Part shown: positions 58,226 to 64,000 of the stretch, piece after piece
How positions within the stretch are numbered: the stretch's first letter is position 1
How the letters are laid out: each line of letters opens with the position of its first letter
Assembly: GCF_036711975.1 (NCBI RefSeq)
Contig: NC_091973.1
Span: forward strand, 2,418,001 to 2,482,000
DNA from: Onthophagus taurus
Taxonomy: Eukaryota > Arthropoda > Insecta > Coleoptera > Scarabaeidae
DNA: 64,000 nt
Reading direction: 5' to 3'
Made by a program: the position numbers and the translations under genes
The notes under the pieces: generated by a model
The model's input: only the letters and a program-made list of their open reading frames with translations
Database searches by the model: none
Told to the model about the DNA's origin: nothing

Positions 58226-61113
58226 CTGCAATTCAATATTAAAGTGGGATAAAAAATGAGAATCAAATAAAAAACTGTTTTATTACATTTCATTTTTTTA
58301 ACAAAGACAACAAATACGAACGAATAAATAAGTAAGAAATGACGAAAATAATAAGAAAAAGAAACGATATAGCATGGTCCCAAAAGTCTCGAGAGTTTGT
58401 AGATCAAATGCAAAAGCTTTATAAATAATTAAATTAAATAATAAGTTACGACAAATAAATGAATATAAACGTTATAATTATACAGTGTGTTAATTAATTA
58501 TCGCACCCGACGTCATCATATATTGCAATACCAATACTGTGATATTGGTTGCATACCGATATGACGTCGGATACGATAATTAATTAACACACAGTACTTT
58601 CTCTTCTATTTATTCGAAGTTGTACGCCTCGTTTGGAAAAATGTATTCAAAGAGTTAATAGTTTTTTGCCCAACTAAACTTTCGGATTCAGAATATTCAG
58701 TAGAAATCGAACTGTGCCTAATCTTTTGAACTTTCGGACCTTCCCAACGATCTAAAAGTTTCAAAAGGACATCTTTAGTGTTCACCGGATTATCTGATGT
58801 CGAACTGTTCGAATTAAAAACGTTTAATCTCGAATTAAATTGTTCTCTAAACGTGTCCGAGCTTTTTTTACGAGGGCTGATTGGAACATCTCTACTCGAT
58901 TGATTTATCTTATTATGTTGTCTTCTCCACGGAACTGTGGTATCAACGTTTTTTTCTGACCGTGTAGTTTCTGTTACTGAATGAAACGCTGAATTAGAAT
59001 TAGAATATGTATTTGAGTTAGATTGAATCGTCGTACAATTTAAATTTGGACTGATAGTAGAAAGTTGAAAGAGTTTGTCAGAAAGTTTACGAATTTCTTC
59101 GGCTAAATTAAGCCTTTCGACAATATCTGGTGATTTGACCACCCCGTAACTATCCGAAGCTCTTCGAAAATGATCTGGAACTGGATACTGAAAATCTTTT
59201 TGGAAACTATCCCGAGAATTAAAAACGAAGAAATTATCATCAGATCCGAGGGAAGAACTTAAAGATTCCGGTGGAGATGGGTTTGAAACCACCAAAGAGT
59301 TCAACGACTCGGATAACTTTAAGCTTGAACTCATACAAGGTAAAATCGAATGAGACGAAACTTCGAATAAATATGGGGAATTTGGGTGATCGCTCCAGCG
59401 TTCAACAAATTGCTTCAAATTATCTTTGGTTGTGTCCATTTGGTTTGTTTGAAGCTTCTTCACTCTCCTTTGCAACCAAGCGTGTTTCAAACACTCGGTG
59501 GACGTCATGCGTGCACTGGAAAAAGAAAAAAAAACTACAAAGACCTCTTTAAAAATTTGGAAAAACTCATAAATAGAAAGAACCCAAATTAGTTAATTTT
59601 TTCAAAGAAGTTTTTAGTCATAAAGATTTGGTTTGAAAAGAAAACTAATTTGGGTCTTTGATATCTTTTTTTTTCTTTTTCCCGAAATCAAAAAATCAAA
59701 ACAAAATAAAATAAAATATCAAAAAAAATATTATTAAGAAAAAAACATTTTTGCAAAAACTTTACTTACTTCATATCTTTCAAAAGTAGTTTTCTAATGA
59801 AATCTTTAGCGTTGTCAGAAATTTCCTGGAAGGCTTCATCGTCAAAATCATATTTGGCAATTGTTACATTGGCCATAGTTTCAATGTCGGTGTGTCCCAT
59901 AAATGGTGAAAGACCAGATAATCTAAAGCAAAAAGAAATCATAATTAGATTTTGGATTTTGGACCTAATTAGTCAAAAGTAAAGTCGCTTGTGGTTGAGG
60001 CACCACAATATGATGACCAGACTCAAATTGATATAGTATATGTTTCTGCACATTTTGGAAACACATTTATTTATTCTTTACTTTTATATATAATATTCCT
60101 AAATACTTACAAAACGTAACAAATAACTCCTATTGACCACATATCTGTTCCAAAACCGATTTGATCAAAGTTGACTACTTCGGGAGCGACGAATTCTGGT
60201 GTTCCAAAAAGGACTTGAAGTTTTTTTGTTGGATCAAATTTTCTGGCAAGTCCAAAATCGATGATTTTGATTCTGTTTCCGGTTTTTGTTAGACACAAAA
60301 TATTTTCTGGCTAAAAAGAACGTTTTAAATTGAATAAAAAATGTGTATTTTTTACCTTCATGTCTAAATGAAGAATGTTTTGTTTGTGGATAAACTCGAT
60401 TCCCTCACATATCTGACGTATGAATACGGTGCAGCTTTTTTCGGTTAATATGAAGTCGTCGTCGATGACTCTTTCGAAGAGTTCTCCTCCTTCAATTCTA
60501 ATAAAATTATTATTAAAAGTTTTTGTTGGTGTTTAAAAGGTGGCTTACAATTCTTGCACAACACACATAACCTTCCCATTTTCAAAGGCATCATATAATT
60601 GGATTAATCTGGGATGTTGCAGTTGTCGCATGATATCAACTTCTCTTTCAACATTTCTACGATCTTCTTTTTTGGGGACACCGATAAATTTTGCGGCCAA
60701 ACTCAAACCGGTCGCTTTTTCAGTACATTTATAAACAGTACCAAATTTTCCCCTAAAATTTTTTTTTAATTTTTCTATAAGAATTTTTAATTTGAATTAA
60801 TTTAACCTTCCAATTTCTGCATCTAATTCGTAAAGATCTTTGGGGTTCACACCTCTTCGTATTTTAACATCTCGATATGGAAATGATAGTTCAACTTCTA
60901 TTAAAAAGAGAGAAATGAAAAATAATTTATTGAATAACAAAAAATAATAAAAAGAATGAGGAGGTGGATTTGAATCGGAGCCAATTGGATAAATGCCTCT
61001 AGTTATGTTCAAATTTTGTTTTGAATAAATCATTTTTAATAAAATAAAGTTAAAGCAAATTTGTTTTATGTTAACTTACCTCCGATGGGATCTTCTTCAT
61101 CTACTTTGATCAT
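58039..61113 (-). CDS. Myosin light chain kinase-like Ser/Thr kinase with two alternative C-termini
   Basis: Common exons: 61080-61113, 60807-60897, 60549-60752, 60356-60497, 60111-60310 and 59770-59922. They encode residues 1-274 of a CAMK-group kinase: Gly loop GRGKFGTVYK (41-50), Lys63 in LAAKFI, Glu79, catalytic HLDMKPEN (Asp155), DFG (175-177) and GTPEFVAPEV. The HLD and GTPEFVAPE forms are typical of MLCK, titin/twitchin and DAPK kinases. The last common exon ends in phase 2 after KDM and can join either of two acceptors, each completing subdomain XI: 59515 (long, 577 aa in all) or 58225 (short, 336 aa). Only the short tail has an MLCK-like calmodulin-binding helix. It resembles Drosophila sqa or Mlck, but I cannot decide which. 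The substrate is likely myosin regulatory light chain. An acceptor before the ATG points to an upstream 5' UTR exon. Confidence 0.93.
58483..58594. repeat. Palindromic MITE-like hairpin just after exon L stop
   Basis: CAGTGTGTTAATTAATTATC at the left and its near-exact reverse complement at the right (with GACGTC inside both arms) make an about 112-bp foldback 11 bp beyond the long isoform's stop, in its 3' UTR. Confidence 0.85.
58606..59515 (-). other. Alternative terminal exon L of the kinase (long Ser-rich tail)
   Basis: Acceptor TTTTTCTTTTTCCAG. The exon completes the kinase domain with NARMTSTECLKHAWLQRR and adds about 285 residues rich in Ser, Asn and Asp, ending FFQTRRTTSNK. Two short related blocks (FVERWSDHP and LLDRWEGPK) lie near its ends. 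No calmodulin-type helix is visible. Confidence 0.85.
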
Positions 61114-62311
61114 ATTTCAACCTACAAAGAAGGAATGGTTTGATCTGTTCAACAGTGCATCTGTGCAACCTTCGGGCGAATACGATCAGCCATGACACAA
61201 AATGTCAAAACACGATTCGAAAAATCTTATTTTTAGATTAACGTCGTAATTATTATTATTTATTTTTTTGATTTTAAACGTACCCTTAAGACGATGCTTG
61301 GTTTTTTATTTTTGGTTGAATGTTGAAGGTGGTTGGTGGAGAATTCTATTCAGATTTTCAGACTTGCAGACTGTGGCCGTTGTCAAACACCGACACAACA
61401 CTGTTAGCAAACTGTGGAGTTACAAGCGGTTCAGGGCATCGAGCCGCTAAAATTAGATGTTCCTGCTTGCCTTTTAGTATTTTCAGCCACGTGTCAGGCG
61501 AAGAATTCATAAGATTTTTTTCTACCAAAATTCAAATGATACATAAAAATGTTTTTTTATAAGTGTATATTTATCAACATGCTCCAAAATTATAAAAAAG
61601 TAACTACACTAAGATTTATTTAATTAATTCTAGTAAATACGGTAATATTATTTCTTGATAATTAACTAAATTTATAACAATTTTAGGAAATTTTTTATCT
61701 ACAACATTTAATATTTGATATGTTAACTATTTTACTTATATATTTATTTAGTTAATTTATTATTTTTTAATAATAAACGTAGAATCGTGTCGACTACAAT
61801 AATAAGAAGCCGTCATGTAAGTTTAAAAAGTATTGGATTAACCAAAAATCTTGACAAAGAATAGGAGAGATCCCAATAAAACAGCAAACGTGGATGGTCG
61901 CTTTATAAAACCACCTGTAAATAAATAAACAAATAATCGCGATTTATTTAGTGATTAATGAACCTCGTTTAATTGCAAGAAGAGACCTTTTCAAAATTTA
62001 AACAATTAATTCAATTCACCGTACGTCAACAGAAAACTATACGTTCGCGCAGAAACTAGAACGACATTTACATAAATCGATGATTGTAAATTTACATGCA
62101 AATATAAATCTTATTGATTAATCATGAGTGTGCGTGAGTTTTGCTTTAGAAAAGGCAATGTTGTTCATTTTCTTTGCTACGTATTAAAAACAGATTTCGT
62201 CTAAAATCAATATCAAAACGTGTAATATACATTGTATATAGTATAAAAGAAATCATAATTAGTCTACTTTCTATTCTTTTCAAAAAAGAAATTATCTTTA
62301 TCTTTACTCAC
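61114..62311. other. Kinase 5' region and AT-rich intergenic sequence
   Basis: 61120-61210 and 61320-61450 are less AT-rich and may be the kinase 5' UTR exon and promoter on the minus strand; the intron acceptor CCTTCTTTGTAG lies just 5' of the ATG. The rest (61500-62300) is AT-rich with nothing recognisable. Confidence 0.4.
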
Positions 62312-62434
62312 TGTTGCAATCGCCTGCTTCCTGATTTTCGTCGCATAAGCATAAATTTGCCTTCACTGAATTTGACATTTTACAACTTGATCCATCTACG
62401 CAATCATCATCCTTATTACAAATATGAAAAGGTT
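62312..62434 (-). CDS. Orphan internal exon encoding a cysteine-rich (EB/EGF-like) module
   Basis: A 123-nt exon between acceptor AAATGTTTCAG and donor ACA|GTGAGTAAAG, phase 1 on both sides, so it can be added or skipped without a frame change. It encodes FHICNKDDDCVDGSSC, then KANLCLCDENQEAGDC, with six cysteines in the spacing of extracellular EB or EGF-like modules. Other exons must lie to the right (5') beyond the satellite, and to the left if within 60 kb; none are recognised here. It could also be a relic. Confidence 0.55.
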
Positions 62435-62572
62435 CTGAAACATTTTCAAAAATATATATATAAGAATTTTTTTTAAATTTAAAAAACATATTTATATAAA
62501 GGATGGTAGAATCTAAAAGGAGTGCTACATCCCATTAATAAAAAGGCCCGTTCGTGACGTCACCACTCAATA

Positions 62573-62612
62573 ACAACTAAAACTAGAACTAACACTAAAC
62601 CTAGAACTAATT
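62573..62612. repeat. Family B fragment at satellite border
   Basis: AACTAGAACTAACACTAAAC then CTAGAACTAA are family B end sequences and directly precede the 181-bp satellite. Confidence 0.75.
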
Positions 62613-64000
62613 ATGATTACTTCAAAGATTTATATCTCAAGAACTAAAAGTGATTCTTCAAAACGGACTTTTTCATTGAAAAGTAGATGCTTTAATTTAT
62701 AATTGGTGAAAAATTTATAATGATGTTTCAAGAAATCGATTTTTTTTAACATTTTGAAATTAGTATAGGGAACTTAAAAATTACCAGAAATTATGATTGA
62801 GTTCAAAGATGTGTATCTCAAGAACAATAAGTGATTTTTAAAAATGGAGTTTTTCATTGAAAAGTAGATGCTTTAATTTATAATTGGTGAAAAATTTATA
62901 ATGATGTTCCAAGAAATTGATTTTTTTTAACATTTTGAAATTAGTATACGGAACTTAAAAATTACCAGAAATTATGATTGAGTTAAAAGATGTGTATCTC
63001 AAGAACTAAAAGTGATTTTTCAAAATGGTCTTTTTTGTTGAAAAGTAGATGCTTTAATTTATAATTGGTGAAAAATTTATAATGATGTTTCAAGAAATCG
63101 ATATTTTCCAACATTTTAAAATTAGTATAGGGAACTTAAAAATTACCAGAAATTATGGTTGAGTTAAAAGATGTGTATCTCAAGAACTAAAAGTGATTTT
63201 TAAAAATGGAGTTTTTCATTGAAAAGTAGATGCTTTAATTTATAATTGGTGAAAAATTTATAATGATGTTTCAAGAAATCGATTTTTTTTAACATTTTGA
63301 AGTTAGTATAGGGAACTTAAAAATTACCAGAAATTATGATTGAGTTAAAAGATGTGTATCTCAAGAACTAAAAGTGATTCTTCAAAACGGACTTTTTCAT
63401 TGAAAAGTAGATGCTTTGATTTATAATTGGTGAAAAATTTATAATGATGTTTCAAGAAATCGATTTTTTCCAACATTTTGAAATTAGTACAGGGAACTTA
63501 AAAATTACCAGAAATTATGATTGAGTTAAAAGATGTGTATCTCAAGAACTAAAAGTGATTTTTCAAAACGGAGTTTTTCATTGAAAAGTAGATGCTTTAA
63601 TTTATAATTGGTGAAAAATTTATAATGATGTTCCAAGAAATCGATTTTTTTTAACATTTTGAAGTTAGTATAGGGAACTTAAAAATTACCAGAAATTATG
63701 ATTGAGTTAAAAGATGTGTATCTCAAGAACTAAAAGTGATTTTTCAAAATGGAGATTTTATTGAAAAGGAGATGCTTTAATTTATAATTGGTGAAAAATT
63801 TATAATGATGTTTCAAGAAATCAATTTTTTCCAACATTTTGAAATTAGTATAGGGAACTTAAAAATTACCAGAAATTATGATTGAGTTAAAAGATGTGTA
63901 TCTCAAGAACTAAAAGTGATTTTTAAAAATGGAGTTTTTCATTGAAAAGTAGATGCTTTAATTTATAATTGGTGAAAAATTTATAATGATGTTCCAAGAA
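62613..64000. repeat. 181-bp satellite, about 7.6 copies, continuing past the window
   Basis: GTGTATCTCAAGAAC recurs at 62811, 62992, 63173, 63354, 63535, 63716 and 63896, with steps of 181 bp (last 180). Each unit contains GAAAAGTAGATGCTTTAATT and TTTATAATGATGTTTCAAGA blocks. Identity is high. The first unit is truncated and the array is cut by the window end. Confidence 0.95.

Overview
The window is nuclear DNA of an AT-rich animal genome. It reads as an insect, probably a beetle; the order is an inference from protein resemblance and repeat style, not something shown directly. Genes are split by mostly short GT-AG introns, and nearly every longer intron and intergenic stretch is filled with tandem or foldback repeats.

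Layout, left to right. (1) The 3' end of a Q/N/P-rich protein gene whose stop codon and 3' UTR start are tandemly triplicated. (2) A complete CAND1 gene in 8 coding exons (1235 aa), with a 585-bp tandem repeat in intron 2 and a 147-bp tandem repeat in intron 4, convergent with a PC-esterase (PCED1-like) gene. (3) A 174-bp satellite, then a RING-H2 gene whose last exon lies 3.6 kb away, across a GC-rich foldback array and a dead pogo/Tigger DNA transposon. (4) A GPI-anchored-looking carboxylesterase-fold protein without its catalytic serine. (5) IMPDH, convergent with an MFSD12-like lysosomal transporter. (6) About 17 kb with little coding content: a 93-bp satellite, possible remote 5' exons, two large palindromic arrays. 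(7) Semaphorin-1a (711 aa). (8) A cluster of three small RRM-type genes: one ALYREF-like, and two divergent copies of a family I do not recognise. (9) A myosin-light-chain-kinase-like gene with two alternative 3' terminal exons. (10) An orphan cysteine-rich exon and a 181-bp satellite running off the right edge.

The housekeeping genes (CAND1, IMPDH, MFSD12-like, ALYREF-like) have no obvious functional link. The most interesting items are the kinase, where terminal-exon choice would keep or remove a calmodulin-binding helix, and the two palindromic repeat families. Family A has a TTCGAA-centred core and family B a CTTAAG-centred core. They share a flanking module and one hybrid copy, so they may be alternative cores of one modular foldback element. 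No LTR retrovirus-like or Polinton-like element was recognised.

Exon borders were chosen by reading splice signals and phases by eye and by comparison with remembered orthologue sequences. No alignment software was run.
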